Source: Candidatus Peregrinibacteria bacterium
GTDB taxonomy: Bacteria > Patescibacteriota > Gracilibacteria > UBA1369 > UBA12463
Length of the DNA stretch: 40,525 nt
NCBI GenBank assembly: GCA_026395555.1
Contig: JAPLYO010000010.1
Span: 1 to 40,525 of the forward strand
Direction of reading: 5' to 3'
Numbering within the stretch: the stretch's first letter is position 1; each line of letters begins with the position of its first letter. Positions 1 to 9,400 of the stretch are shown one piece after another. The notes under the pieces were generated by a model that ran no database searches, was not told the origin of the DNA, and saw only the letters and a program-made list of their open reading frames with translations. The translations under genes were made by a program, and so were the position numbers.

Positions 1-140
1 TAACATCCGACACAGGAGTCTTCACCTCGGAAACCCTCCCCCAGAACAAGAGCTTCACCTTCACATTCAACACCGTCGGAAGCTTCACTTACCACTGCAA
101 AATCCACCCTTCGATGAAGGGAATAGTGATTGTGGAGTAA
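1..140 (+). CDS. Cupredoxin (plastocyanin-like) C-terminus, partial
   Basis: The frame is open from the window edge to a TAA at 138-140, giving about 45 residues. The end reads YHCKIHPSMKG, the C-x2-H-x4-M-like loop that supplies the Cys, His and Met ligands of a type 1 (blue) copper site. It is preceded by a hydrophobic/aromatic strand (FTFTFNTVGSFTY) typical of the last strands of the cupredoxin Greek-key fold. Such proteins are normally exported and carry electrons or bind copper. The start and any signal peptide lie outside the window. It converges with the ParB-like gene, with only 6 bp between the two ends. Confidence 0.8.
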   Translation, partial: TSDTGVFTSETLPQNKSFTFTFNTVGSFTYHCKIHPSMKGIVIVE

Positions 141-146
141 AGGGAT

Positions 147-1628
147 CTATCGCTTTGCCGGCGTAACAGGATCATAATGTCCCTTTCTATAATCAAGGCG
201 GTATCCGGTAGTTTTCTTAAGATCTTGAGTAACCTTGGAACGTTGGCGAACTTCCATCGTATCTATAATAACTCCAGCCGGAAGTTCAATATTCAAAGTG
301 CGCAAATTATTTCCCACCATAACACCATCAACTTGGATGTTAAGCTCTGCCAATTTTCGCTGAATATAATCTGCCGTAATAAATCTGCCATCACCCTCTG
401 ATTCCTGAAGTAATATCTGCAACATCTGCCATCGAACTTCATTTTTGACTTTATCTTTGCCTTGATCGAGAAGTTCTCTGAACTTCGGTGCATCTTTCGG
501 AACTTCAATCTTTGGCGCCTCAAGTGCATCCTTTAATAAGTCCGCATAGAATGCTTTTAAAAGTTTTACCGTCTCATCTAATTCTTCATAGAGCACTTCG
601 GGAGGATTTCCTCGTCGTGATCGCAAAGTCTCAACCATAGCAGCCTTCATAGTCGGATCGAGAACTCTTGTCGCAGCAACTCGAACAGAGTGCAAAGCAC
701 TGGCAAAACCTAAAACCGCTTGAGCCGCCTTGAGCTTACGGCCGTCTTCGGGACTCAATGTTCCGCCATGAACAAGTTCTGAAGTAAGCAAATCCTTAAT
801 GCCCCTCTGGGTAACATGACCGACGTTAACTCCCTTCGTTGCTACAGGCAAATCTCTATCAGGATCCTGAAGAATCATTCTCGCGACTCTCAACGCCGAA
901 GTATTTGCACCAAATTTTTTCTCCGCAGAGCCAAGGGTAATCGCTGATGATATCGGCATTCCCTGTCCTACCATTTCTTGAACTTCAGCTGAAAAAGTAA
1001 GAAGCTTCAAGTGATTTCGAACAAATGCAACTGACTTAGTTAATTTTTTTGCTACGGCTGCAATAGCCTGTTCTTTCGGTAATCCATCTTTTTCCACAGC
1101 CCATCCCACCATTCGTTGAAATGATCGAGCATTCTCCATAGGAGTATGTTCAGCCCTAGCATCGTTGTAGAGATATGATGTCTCAAAGAGTTGACGCTCA
1201 TCAGCAGAAAATTCAATTTCAAATTTTATGTACGGAGCCGCCATCTCCTTAAGATTTCGAAGACGTCTCTCGCCGTCAATAATAATAAATTGAACTAATC
1301 CATCATCAGTCATGCAGGGTGAGATCTTGATAGCCTCTTTCTGGCCTTTTTCATATATAGAAGTCTGAAGTGCCTCCATCTTTCCCGGTTCAAAAAATTC
1401 ACGAGGTTGATCAGGATTCGCATAAATAAGATCGAGATCCTTAGCGGCCAAGAACCACGTCTTGAGCTCGAGCTGAGGCATTCGAACAAATCGTCCCAAA
1501 CCTGCAGGAGCGACGTCACCATGTTGGGTAATGTCTGTCTGTTCTATAATATCCCAAGTTAAAATATTCTCTTGGGGAATCGCGTCTAAACCGGGTATGT
1601 CTTTTGCTGGATTTTCAAAAAGTGCCAT
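147..1628 (-). CDS. ParB-like partition/nuclease-fold DNA-binding protein
   Basis: 493 aa. Residues about 70-130 form a ParB N-terminal domain: a QPRxFFEPGKMEALQTSI-like first box followed by IIDGERRLRN (GERR at 119-122), the motif that in ParB proteins binds nucleotide. A helical stretch at about 163-240, with LTKSVAFVRNHLKLL and a PISSAITLG segment, fits the KorB/ParB helix-turn-helix. The protein is much longer than chromosomal ParB (about 290 aa); the C-terminal 200 residues are charged and not recognised. No parA is visible beside it, so it may be a ParB-like regulator rather than the chromosome partition protein. It is divergent from the sigma-region-4 gene, 30 bp away, and a palindrome touches its start codon, which suggests autoregulation. 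Confidence 0.8.
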   Translation of the reverse strand: MALFENPAKDIPGLDAIPQENILTWDIIEQTDITQHGDVAPAGLGRFVRMPQLELKTWFLAAKDLDLIYANPDQPREFFEPGKMEALQTSIYEKGQKEAIKISPCMTDDGLVQFIIIDGERRLRNLKEMAAPYIKFEIEFSADERQLFETSYLYNDARAEHTPMENARSFQRMVGWAVEKDGLPKEQAIAAVAKKLTKSVAFVRNHLKLLTFSAEVQEMVGQGMPISSAITLGSAEKKFGANTSALRVARMILQDPDRDLPVATKGVNVGHVTQRGIKDLLTSELVHGGTLSPEDGRKLKAAQAVLGFASALHSVRVAATRVLDPTMKAAMVETLRSRRGNPPEVLYEELDETVKLLKAFYADLLKDALEAPKIEVPKDAPKFRELLDQGKDKVKNEVRWQMLQILLQESEGDGRFITADYIQRKLAELNIQVDGVMVGNNLRTLNIELPAGVIIDTMEVRQRSKVTQDLKKTTGYRLDYRKGHYDPVTPAKR

Positions 1629-1645
1629 GGTATAAGCTTTATACC
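1629..1645. promoter_or_regulatory. Palindrome with back-to-back -10-like elements
   Basis: GGTATAA-GCT-TTATACC is a perfect inverted repeat (7-bp arms, 3-bp centre) filling most of the 30-bp gap between two divergent genes. It holds TATAAG on the + strand and TATAAA on the - strand, so it could act as overlapping divergent -10 elements and as an operator. The leftward ATG begins at 1628, next to the repeat, which would make that mRNA nearly leaderless. Confidence 0.5.
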
Positions 1646-1658
1646 TTTTTGAAAAAAT

Positions 1659-2366
1659 ATGTCAAGAAATCCTAATACACCTGGAGATAGCCCTGAGCCC
1701 GACGATTCAAAGGAAGAAAAAACAGGGAAGGGAAAAGGCGTAACCCTTTCTTCGCTAGGACTTGGCAGATCAAGAAAAGTTTTCACTGATTCAATTCTCC
1801 TTGGAGAAGAAATTGCGCTCGTAGACAAAATAAGGCCTCGTCATCGCGGAGATTGTGCTGACGAACGCGGAAATCCTCGGGAAGAAATGAGACCATGTCC
1901 ATTTGTTAGCTGCTCTCAGCATTTATATCTCGATGTAAACCCCACAACCGGCTCGATAAAACTCAATTTCCCGGATATTCCAGCAGACGAAATGCACCTC
2001 ATGGCAGAAACATGCGCACTGGATGTTGCTGGCAGGGGCAACATCACTTTGGAAGAAGTTGGAGCACTTATGAACCTCACTCGAGAACGCGTTCGGCAAA
2101 TCGAAGTTGATGCATATGAAGATATGCGACTCGATATAGGAAAAGGATATGATGAAGCAAGCTCAAGAGTAGAAGCGGAAATAGCGGAAAGACTTCATGC
2201 GGCGATAAAAAAAGAAGCTCGAGTTAGAGCAAATATTGTTACAGTACCGACTATCGAAATCGCTCAATCAACTGAAAATACCACCATCGTCACTACTGAT
2301 GCCGTAGCAGTATCAAAAGGAGACGATGACGACATGGATATGGATTTCGGCCTAGGAGATGATTAA
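1659..2366 (+). CDS. Sigma-70 region 4-like DNA-binding protein
   Basis: 235 aa. Residues about 129-150 ([21 protein letters not shown]) are a classic sigma-70 region 4.2 helix-turn-helix, the module that reads -35 elements. Upstream is a conserved block with RPCPFVSC (78-85), HLYLDV and KLNFPDIP, then ETCALDVA. I associate this arrangement with stand-alone region-4 proteins found in some bacteria and phages rather than with complete sigma factors. Region 2 is absent, so it cannot melt a promoter by itself. Both ends are low-complexity: an acidic/Lys-rich N-terminus and a C-terminus ending in [15 protein letters not shown]. It is divergent from the ParB-like gene. Likely a transcription regulator; its targets are unknown. 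Confidence 0.75.
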   Translation: MSRNPNTPGDSPEPDDSKEEKTGKGKGVTLSSLGLGRSRKVFTDSILLGEEIALVDKIRPRHRGDCADERGNPREEMRPCPFVSCSQHLYLDVNPTTGSIKLNFPDIPADEMHLMAETCALDVAGRGNITLEEVGALMNLTRERVRQIEVDAYEDMRLDIGKGYDEASSRVEAEIAERLHAAIKKEARVRANIVTVPTIEIAQSTENTTIVTTDAVAVSKGDDDDMDMDFGLGDD

Positions 2367-2423
2367 TTTTGACTCTCATCTGTATCTTCGCTATATTCAC
2401 CTCCTAATTTACAACTAAAAAAT

Positions 2424-3041
2424 ATGCTCAGTGATCACGTAACCCCCATATCAGCACTTGATCGACCTAGACAACCGGATCACCCACTCTACCCGGCACG
2501 TGAAGGAAGTGTATTAACCGAGAAGCCGGAACTCTTACCGCGAGTTCAAGGCGTATTAGCATTAACACGAATAGCGTTAGAGCAAATTGGACCTATGAAG
2601 TTTGCCGACAAGACAAAACATGGTGGAGAAACTGGATGGGACGTACGGCAGTTTACATTTCAAGGACCGCAAATGACACAATATCTCTTGCGACAGTGGT
2701 TTCTTGGTAGAAAAAAACATGGAAGAGACCGAGAAGAATGGTTAACAAAAGATGAACATCAGACACAGCTCTTCGTTTTTCCGCAAAATGCAAAAAGATG
2801 GCTCATAGACTCAAAATTTGGAGAAGATGACAATGCTATGCCATTCGTTATGCAAGGAGAAAATTATCATCCATCGGTAAGAGATACAGAAAAAATGCTC
2901 CAGTCAGTAGAAGGCGATCTCACTCAATGGACAAAAGTTGCTGGATCAGGATCCATAGAAGGAGTAGCGCTGCGAAGTATGAATCATATTGCCGCATTAA
3001 TGCAACGAGCAGGTATAGAGCTACGCTTTCCGAAGAGCTAG
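2424..3041 (+). CDS. Hypothetical protein (205 aa)
   Basis: I do not recognise the family. It is soluble, with no signal peptide or membrane segment, and rich in Gln, Arg and Trp (motifs DVRQFTFQGPQMTQYLLRQWF and GRDREEWLTKDEHQ). It lies 57 bp after the sigma-region-4 gene on the same strand and may share its transcript. Its TAG stop overlaps the stop of the opposing gene inside a perfect palindrome. The ATG at 2424 is the first in frame after an AT-rich stretch; no Shine-Dalgarno site is visible. Confidence 0.6.
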   Translation: MLSDHVTPISALDRPRQPDHPLYPAREGSVLTEKPELLPRVQGVLALTRIALEQIGPMKFADKTKHGGETGWDVRQFTFQGPQMTQYLLRQWFLGRKKHGRDREEWLTKDEHQTQLFVFPQNAKRWLIDSKFGEDDNAMPFVMQGENYHPSVRDTEKMLQSVEGDLTQWTKVAGSGSIEGVALRSMNHIAALMQRAGIELRFPKS

Positions 3042-3047
3042 CTCTTC
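3032..3047. other. 16-bp perfect palindrome across two convergent stop codons
   Basis: GAAGAGCTAGCTCTTC equals its own reverse complement. Its central CTAG gives the TAG stop of the rightward gene (3039-3041) and the TAG stop of the leftward gene (3038-3040). Each gene therefore ends in the same codons (Lys-Ser-stop). It has no T-tract, so it is not a canonical intrinsic terminator. Confidence 0.8.
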
Positions 3048-4477
3048 AGCAACTGCAAGTAATGGGGCTTTCCTCTGCCAAGAGTATCGATATCATGGTC
3101 CAAGCGGAAATCTTGGGCAAAACGTTTATTTCGCATCTGTTTTTCATGCACCTCAACATTCGCCAATATATCATGAGCCGAAAGACCCAGATCAACAGCC
3201 ACCTGAACAAGTGATAACTTTTGAGGGAATTTTTGCGCAAGGTGAATAAAAACTTTTCGAAGTACATTACCATTAGGGCCATAAGAATATCCCTGAGCCC
3301 AATCAATAGCCTTTTGCTTTATTGGATCAATTACTGTTGCAGGCTTTTCTGGAGCAGCCGGAAAAATAGATTTTCCATGAGAGGCCAAAGGTCGGACCAT
3401 CTCTACGGGAATCATCTGGTATCCACCCTTTACAACCACAATAACAAAAGGAACATCCATATGTTTCCTCCGCAAATCGGCAAGAATATACAACTTATCG
3501 GCAAGATGCACGGTTGGAGTAGCTTTCTGTTTATCACCTTCCAGCGCCTTGATATCAGCATCAGTTATTACTTTACCAAACGATTGGATAAAATAATAAG
3601 CAAGAATTTTTACATCGGCCTCATGTGGCATAAAATGCCGACCTGCCCACTCGCGAGACCTTTGCTGCGTCGCAGCTTGTTTCAACGGATCAATAACAAA
3701 TGGTGCTAACACAGGTTCCACAGCAGCCACAGGTTCCACAGCAGCCACAGGTTCCACAGCAGCCACAGGTTCCACAGCAGCCACAGGTTCCACAGCAGCC
3801 ACAGGTTCCACAGCAGTGAAGTGCTTATTTTGCAAATCCGGATACAGCATAAATTTCACCACAAATCCAATTCCATGAACTCGCTCAACAGTAAACATTG
3901 AAGGGGAAAATTTCTGTTTCCAGCCGCTAAGTAAAGTTTTTGGTTGAGTATAGAAATGATGATAGGTATTTTTAGAAATAACCTGTTTTAATGTTTCATC
4001 CGTAACTTCTTCGCCCGCATGTTCAACAAGATAAAGTAATAGCTGTCTGGTCATACTAACGCTCTGAGTAGAACGCTCGATATAACTTCTGGCTCGTTCC
4101 ATGCAAATCGCCCTCCTACCTTCAAGATCGGCCTGAGCAAAACGCACTCTATCGCCAATATCAGCCTTCACGCTTTCAAGACGTCTTGTAAATATACCGC
4201 TCAAGTGTCCAGAATAGAGAATTTGATCCGTCTCAATCAGTTGAGATAAACGATCTCCAACCTCTCGTGAGGTAATATCACCAGATCGTAAGTCTATCGC
4301 CAAATTCAGAAGCATTTCGCCATGCTGTTTCCATAAGACCACCATTAATTCTTTAACAGCGCTTTCACTCATGCGATGAACATCCCTGAGATATGTAGAA
4401 CAAATATTTTTCACATCATTCTCTGAAGTAGGAAGTTTGTCAGCGACTTCGGCACGAGCAAAATCATGGATATTCAT
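3038..4477 (-). CDS. Multi-winged-helix (OmpR/PhoB C-terminal-like) protein with repeat linker
   Basis: About 479 aa from the ATG at 4477; a TTG two codons upstream is the alternative start. A helical N-terminus (1-140) is followed at about 146-211 by a segment that reads like the winged-helix effector domain of OmpR-type regulators (RQLLLYLVEHAGEEVTDETL ... RVHGIGFVVKF). A six-fold VEPVAA linker (about 222-258) leads to a second similar segment (KILAYYFIQSFGKVITDADI ... VVVKGGYQMI). A third candidate lies near the end (VLRKVFIHLAQKFPQKLSL ... GRGKPHYLQL). There is no receiver domain and no membrane anchor. It probably binds DNA at tandem sites; target and signal are unknown. The first module is fairly clear, the other two are weaker. 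Confidence 0.6.
   Translation of the reverse strand: MNIHDFARAEVADKLPTSENDVKNICSTYLRDVHRMSESAVKELMVVLWKQHGEMLLNLAIDLRSGDITSREVGDRLSQLIETDQILYSGHLSGIFTRRLESVKADIGDRVRFAQADLEGRRAICMERARSYIERSTQSVSMTRQLLLYLVEHAGEEVTDETLKQVISKNTYHHFYTQPKTLLSGWKQKFSPSMFTVERVHGIGFVVKFMLYPDLQNKHFTAVEPVAAVEPVAAVEPVAAVEPVAAVEPVAAVEPVLAPFVIDPLKQAATQQRSREWAGRHFMPHEADVKILAYYFIQSFGKVITDADIKALEGDKQKATPTVHLADKLYILADLRRKHMDVPFVIVVVKGGYQMIPVEMVRPLASHGKSIFPAAPEKPATVIDPIKQKAIDWAQGYSYGPNGNVLRKVFIHLAQKFPQKLSLVQVAVDLGLSAHDILANVEVHEKQMRNKRFAQDFRLDHDIDTLGRGKPHYLQLLKS
3711..3818. repeat. 18-bp minisatellite, 6 units, in frame
   Basis: Six tandem copies of ACAGGTTCCACAGCAGCC, the last ending in GTG instead of GCC. It encodes the VEPVAA linker of the winged-helix protein. 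The period is a multiple of three, so gain or loss of units changes linker length without breaking the frame. Confidence 0.95.
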
Positions 4478-4561
4478 GAACAAACCCTAACAACGGGCAT
4501 TGCAAAAAACAAGAAAAATGTCTTGCCAATAAAAAGTCCGTAACAAAAAATAATATAACGC

Positions 4562-5038
4562 TCAAACATGACAACTATCCAGCCCTCTCTTCTGTAAATA
4601 CTTCTGATGGTACTCCTCTGCGCGGTAAAAAGGTGCGGCGGGGACGATCTGAGTCACGATAGGATTGCGCCATTTCCGGGATTCTTCTAGTGCCAACTTC
4701 GACTTTTCCGCAAGCTGCTGCTGTGCGGGAGTGTGGTAAAAAATAACCGATCGATACTGTGTACCATGGTCAGGACCCTGCTGATTCGGAGTCGTCGGGT
4801 TGTGATTGTTCCAAAAAACCTCCAAAAGCTGCTCGTAAGAAACTTTCTCGGGGTCGAACTCAACACGTACCGCCTCGGCATGACCCGTGGCATCACTACA
4901 GACCTCCTCATACGAGGGATTCTCTCCTTTTCCGCCACTATATCCAACTTCGGTAGAAGTGACGCCAGGGAGGATCCTGAAGGTTTCTTCAACGCCCCAA
5001 AAGCATCCCGCCGCAAATGTTGCCTGTTCTGTTTTCAT
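4562..5038 (-). CDS. msrA: Peptide methionine sulfoxide reductase MsrA
   Basis: 158 aa from the ATG at 5038 (MKTEQATF), the usual start just before the catalytic motif. GCFWG lies at 11-15 with Cys12 as the catalytic residue. The family segments [42 protein letters not shown] and AEEYHQKYL follow in order, and a near-terminal Cys (DSCHV) is a likely resolving Cys. It reduces methionine-S-sulfoxide in oxidised proteins using thioredoxin-type donors, probably in the cytoplasm because no signal peptide is seen. It starts 4 bp after the stop of the dinB tail on the same strand, so the two are probably cotranscribed as a damage-repair pair. Confidence 0.96.
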   Translation of the reverse strand: MKTEQATFAAGCFWGVEETFRILPGVTSTEVGYSGGKGENPSYEEVCSDATGHAEAVRVEFDPEKVSYEQLLEVFWNNHNPTTPNQQGPDHGTQYRSVIFYHTPAQQQLAEKSKLALEESRKWRNPIVTQIVPAAPFYRAEEYHQKYLQKRGLDSCHV

Positions 5039-5042
5039 AGAG

Positions 5043-5297
5043 TTAAAACGTGTGACGTTTTTTGCCAACCTGCTGGTCATATTGTGCGGGATCATTATTG
5101 CCCGCGCGTGCCTTCATACTACCACCGAGGTAAATGGTATGTCGTCCCATTTTTTCCACTAAGGCATCCACGGCGGTGTACATACGCTCCGATTTCGCAT
5201 CCCTCTGCGGCGAATCAAAAATCGATAACTGTTGCGCCTCATCCGCAAACTTTAATCCCGTGAGCGTCACCCCCGTCGCGCACGCGAAGCGTGCCAA
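5043..5297 (-). pseudogene. dinB: Out-of-frame C-terminal tail of the Y-family polymerase
   Basis: This frame encodes ARFACATGVTLTGLKFADEAQ, then QLSIFDSP and a YTAVDALVEKMGRHTIYLGGS segment, the standard end of DinB/UmuC little-finger domains. It has no credible start of its own; the frame opens at a TTG. Joining it to the upstream frame near 5290-5300 also leaves fewer residues than usual between the LPTDM segment and ATGVTL. A short deletion is therefore likelier than a single-base slip, although an assembly or sequencing error cannot be excluded. Confidence 0.75.
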
Positions 5298-6267
5298 CCA
5301 TATCCGTCGGCAGAGCGCTCCTTCGCTCCAATCTCATATCAAGTTTCGCATAATGAAACTGCGCCGTCTTCAGAAAAACACTCAGGCCCGTTGCCACCTG
5401 CCCATACGCACGCATCCTCTCGCACGCATGCTCCAAATTTTTCAACAACTGCGCGAATAGAAACACGTGATCCCCCGACCCCGGTGTAAACGTTCGTGTC
5501 TTGCTCACCGACGACTGGCCTTCTTTTGGCGCATCTACAACCGGATATACCGATTCTCCATGAAGCTCCCTCCACAACTCCAACTGCGGCTTCGCGAAAA
5601 AAGCCCTCACAAACCCCTCCCCTTTCTTCGAAAAATCCAAGGCAGTATGAACGCCATGATGCTGCAAGCTCTCAGCCGTTCTGCCACCAATTCCCCACAC
5701 ACTTCCCGCCGGAAGCTTTCCGAGAAAAGTCTCAATATCTTGCGGCGCAATAGCCGTACACCCCGACGGTTTCTTCCACTTCGATCCGACCTTCGCCAAA
5801 ACTTTCGAGACGCTCACACCCGCCGAAACCGTAATCTTCAGCTCCTCCTCAATCGCCTCTTTCATCCTGCGCGCGATTTCTCCATACGAACATTTATACA
5901 GCCGATCATATCCCGTAATATCCGCGAACGCCTCATCGATCGAGTACTCCTCCACCGTCGGCGTAAACTTGCGCATCACAGCGAACATCCTCTGAGAAAA
6001 CTCGCTGTACACCTGATAATCCGATTGCACAAAAATCAACCCCGGACACATCTTCTTCGCATCCCACGGCGTCACTCCGCGCTTCACCCCAAACTTCCGC
6101 GCCTCATAACTCGCCGACGAAATAATCCCCCGCTCACTCCCCGTCACCACCGGCCTCCCCTTTAGCTCCGGATGCATCACCTGTTCACACGAGGCAAAAA
6201 ACGCATCCCCATCGATATGCACGATAGCCCTCGGCCACGACTGTCCATGATATATCTCATCAAACAT
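5239..6267 (-). CDS. dinB: DNA polymerase IV / UmuC-type Y-family polymerase, C-terminus frameshifted
   Basis: 342-aa open frame. The Y-family catalytic core is intact: HIDGDAFFASCEQ (Asp19, Asp21), the nucleotide-contacting SSASYEARKFGVKRG segment, and EEYSIDEAFADITG with the catalytic pair Asp111-Glu112, then a helix-hairpin-helix-like GSVWGIGGRTAESL. The little-finger domain begins normally (KTRTFTPGSGD ... KLDMRLERRSALPTDM), but from about 5300 the frame runs into unrelated sequence (GTLRVRDGGDAHGIKVCG). The missing family ending continues in another frame at 5043-5297. The polymerase inserts nucleotides opposite damaged template bases. Only the processivity and DNA-contact end is affected, so activity is uncertain. 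Confidence 0.88.
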   Translation of the reverse strand: MFDEIYHGQSWPRAIVHIDGDAFFASCEQVMHPELKGRPVVTGSERGIISSASYEARKFGVKRGVTPWDAKKMCPGLIFVQSDYQVYSEFSQRMFAVMRKFTPTVEEYSIDEAFADITGYDRLYKCSYGEIARRMKEAIEEELKITVSAGVSVSKVLAKVGSKWKKPSGCTAIAPQDIETFLGKLPAGSVWGIGGRTAESLQHHGVHTALDFSKKGEGFVRAFFAKPQLELWRELHGESVYPVVDAPKEGQSSVSKTRTFTPGSGDHVFLFAQLLKNLEHACERMRAYGQVATGLSVFLKTAQFHYAKLDMRLERRSALPTDMVGTLRVRDGGDAHGIKVCG

Positions 6268-6347
6268 ATAGAAAATAGTAGGTCAAATAAGCCATAAATT
6301 CCATATACTCTCCATACTTCCCAACGACAAAACGCAGCAACATGGTA

Positions 6348-6369
6348 TAGGTGAGGATTTACTCACCTA
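6348..6369. promoter_or_regulatory. Inverted repeat between dinB and the 1116-aa gene
   Basis: TAGGTGAG-GATTTA-CTCACCTA has perfect 8-bp arms and a 6-nt centre. It lies in the 203-bp divergent gap, 54 bp before the -35 of the rightward promoter and about 80 bp upstream of dinB. With no T-tract it is more likely an operator than a terminator; a damage-response repressor site is one possibility. It does not match the SOS boxes I know. Confidence 0.45.
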
Positions 6370-6422
6370 CTCAATCAAGCATCAGCTTCGAATAGCTTCA
6401 CAAAATGCACACCAATCAAGTA

Positions 6423-6450
6423 TAGACTTATTAGCAGAATATGTTACAAT
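6423..6450 (+). promoter_or_regulatory. Sigma-70-type promoter for the 1116-aa gene
   Basis: TAGACT, 16-nt spacer, TACAAT (5 of 6 matches to the -10 consensus). The predicted start near 6457 leaves a leader of about 14 nt with no Shine-Dalgarno site before the ATG at 6471. Confidence 0.55.
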
Positions 6451-6470
6451 AAAGCCTTTAACACATCGAA

Positions 6471-9400
6471 ATGCCGACAGAAGCTGAAATGCCAATCGCA
6501 GATACAGAAATCGCAACACCTGAAAATGCGATACATGCACCAAAACCAACCGACAACGCTCTCGGCACTATCGTTGCGGACACAAAAACAGCGCTCGCCG
6601 CTACCATCATCACTCCCGATCAAGAAAAAGTGTTGGCGTACATCACGAAATTTTGTCACGGCTACCCAGATGCCAAATATCTACCAGCAATAAAAAAACT
6701 CAAAATAACCTTCCAGGAATTCGAAAAAAAGGTAGCCGAAATACTTCCAATGGCCTATTCAGGTAATATTCCATTAAGTAATAGTGTTAAATGGCTACTC
6801 TTCATATATGCAGGAGGCGTAGAAAATTTTACAACCCTCTACGATACACAGCCGAATATCCTCGAGGGACACGGAAGAAATGGATGGATAACAATAAACA
6901 GAAAAACCAGAGAGCTGAGAGACATCATAGTAGATATAGAACGTTCCAAAGCAAATCCTGACAATGCAGCAATGAAATATTTCTCCGAGGATATCTCAAA
7001 CGATGTCAGTCTGTTGGATATAACACTTCTGACACCGGAGGAAATTCAACGATGTATTAAAGTGTCTAAAATTTTTCCGCAATGGAAAATTGGCCCTACT
7101 ATACCCAAATTTATATACGATCCTCATTTCAAAACAAAATACGAAAGACTCAAAAAACGACAAGAAGAATGCGCCTATTTCGCAGTAGTTTCAGATAGTA
7201 ACGATGCAAACCAAATTATAAACTACGACGAAACTGAGTTCAAAATTTTCAAAGACATATTGCAAGCGCTCATCGAAACACGCGCAAAAAAAGCCCAACA
7301 AATTCCAGCCGCAACAGAAATCACCGCAGATCTTGAGAAAAACACCGAATTGGCAGCATGGATCACAAAATACATAAAAAATCGATTACATAGAGAAAAT
7401 ATAGACGACAAAAGTGACATTATTATAATGGTAAAAATAGGGCACAGGACGAAAGACGAAAAACAATTTGAAAGAATTGGCATGGCGGTGTGCAGAAATT
7501 TATTTAATCCTGATATCTTCAGATATGAAGCATTCATGAAAAAAGATGAGTTAAAAGGCACGCCATCGGAAGAAGAAATAACAACAGAATTCATAAAACA
7601 TAGCATATATGAGCAGGGCGCGGTTGGCTTCAGAAACGATGTAACAAATGAAAAATATAAACATATCATTACGTTAATCCCTGAATTCGATATATCCGGT
7701 GAAATACACGAAGAAAACGCACTCTTCCTAATGTTCATGTATGCCAATATCTCAGAGGAAGATATGGTTAGCGCTGAGACGGAGGAGTTCCGCAAATATG
7801 TCAAAGAAAAAGTAAAATCCTCAAAAAAATTCCTACTCACCTATTTGGAAAAAATAAGAGATGGAATATTAAAAACGAAAACACAAAAAACATCAACGCG
7901 AACCGCAATACACGCCATCTGCAATTTTGGTGTGTCTCACTGCAAAATGCTGGAAACAACAATAGATTTTATCCACATGCTTCATCAAACGGATGGTTTT
8001 ATATACTTTTTCTTCAAGGAATTGGAAGAGCTATTCAAAAAATTTGCACATCGAAACCGCCGCATACACGAAAAAAGTATTAACTATACCAACGATGAAT
8101 ATGCATCATTTTATGAAAAGATGTTAAGCGTTGGCAACAGTGATATTCGGGAAACGCTCGTAAATTGTTTCAATACTCTCGATCTCAACAAGGAAAACTT
8201 TCACATAATGCAGGAAGAAATAATGAATATTTGCGCAATAACATCAATGATTGGCAATAATCATCACCAGCTCGAACGAAGAATACGTACACTGAAATTT
8301 GCGCTTAATAAAATAAAAGGGGCGGAAGCGCAGCGAAAAGCCCTTATCGCAGCACGTAATGACCTCAATACAACACTCATCAAGGTATTCAAAAATAGAT
8401 TCGGACTACAAAACCTTCCGGAAATCAATCAAGAAACTGTGAAAAATATCATGCCGCTTCTCACATATTTAAGGAATATACATAAAAATAATAAATCAGG
8501 AGAAGGCGAAAATGAAACCGATACAAAAAATGAAAGAATAATCATATTTTTCATTCTGCTTAAAATTCTCAACAAATGGAATGACTTTCGCAGCGGTAAA
8601 ACAATAGATGTTGATGAGTATCTCTCTCCTGACATGAAAAAAACAATACAAGAGTATCTCGAAGAGAGAAAGAAAAACGACACCTTCAGGACACACTTCA
8701 GCTCCATGGTGGACGCAGAACATAGCGAAGCATTCTTCGAGCAGCTCACAGGCAAAAGTGAGGCAAAATTTGAGGGAAAGGGACCGAATATCTCAGACAT
8801 TCTCTCGAATATTGAGTTGAATTACAGAGATCTTGGAGATCCAGACAACTTTCATCCAAGGGTATTAAGAATAATTCAAAGATTTGGAGCACAAGAAGTG
8901 AGAGACAAGACGATAGGATGGACCATAGAACAAAATGAAGATACGGATGAGTTATCAAGAAGCATAATGGAACTGCATAATTCCAAAGCCGCAAGTCCGA
9001 GCGAAATAAGTGTATATGCCGCAATTTTAGCCTTCGTGGAGTACTGTAAAACGCTAAACATCCCAGCCCAGCTCGATTCTCGGCAAAATACGGAAAAGCT
9101 GCGCACATTGCGCATAGAAATAAGCGCACAATTCAAAAAACTACAGGAGGTATTAAAACAGCGTCCATCTTTCATGTATTCATTGTTCAGGGATGCGCTA
9201 AAATCTCTAGCGCAAGTAATTAACGCAAAGGAATATGGTGGCCCTGTTCATGTAAGAAGCACCATGACGAGCGATATCAATGATGTCGCCAATCACATTC
9301 GTCAATGCTTAACGTGCAAAACAGACGGAGAAAATAACGACACAAACTTATCATTCGGAGATAGAAATAAACTTCTGATTGTTACCAGATTGGAAGGTAT

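Noticed and set aside
1659..2366. Complete sigma factor
   Set aside because: Only the region 4 helix-turn-helix is present. There is no region 2 for -10 recognition or core binding.
3711..3818. CRISPR-like repeat array
   Set aside because: The units are directly tandem with no spacers, in frame within a gene, and encode a regular peptide linker. No cas genes are present in the window.
147..4477. Integrated phage or plasmid at the left end
   Set aside because: The ParB-like and region-4 proteins hint at one, but no integrase, replication initiator, structural phage gene, terminal repeat or composition change is visible.
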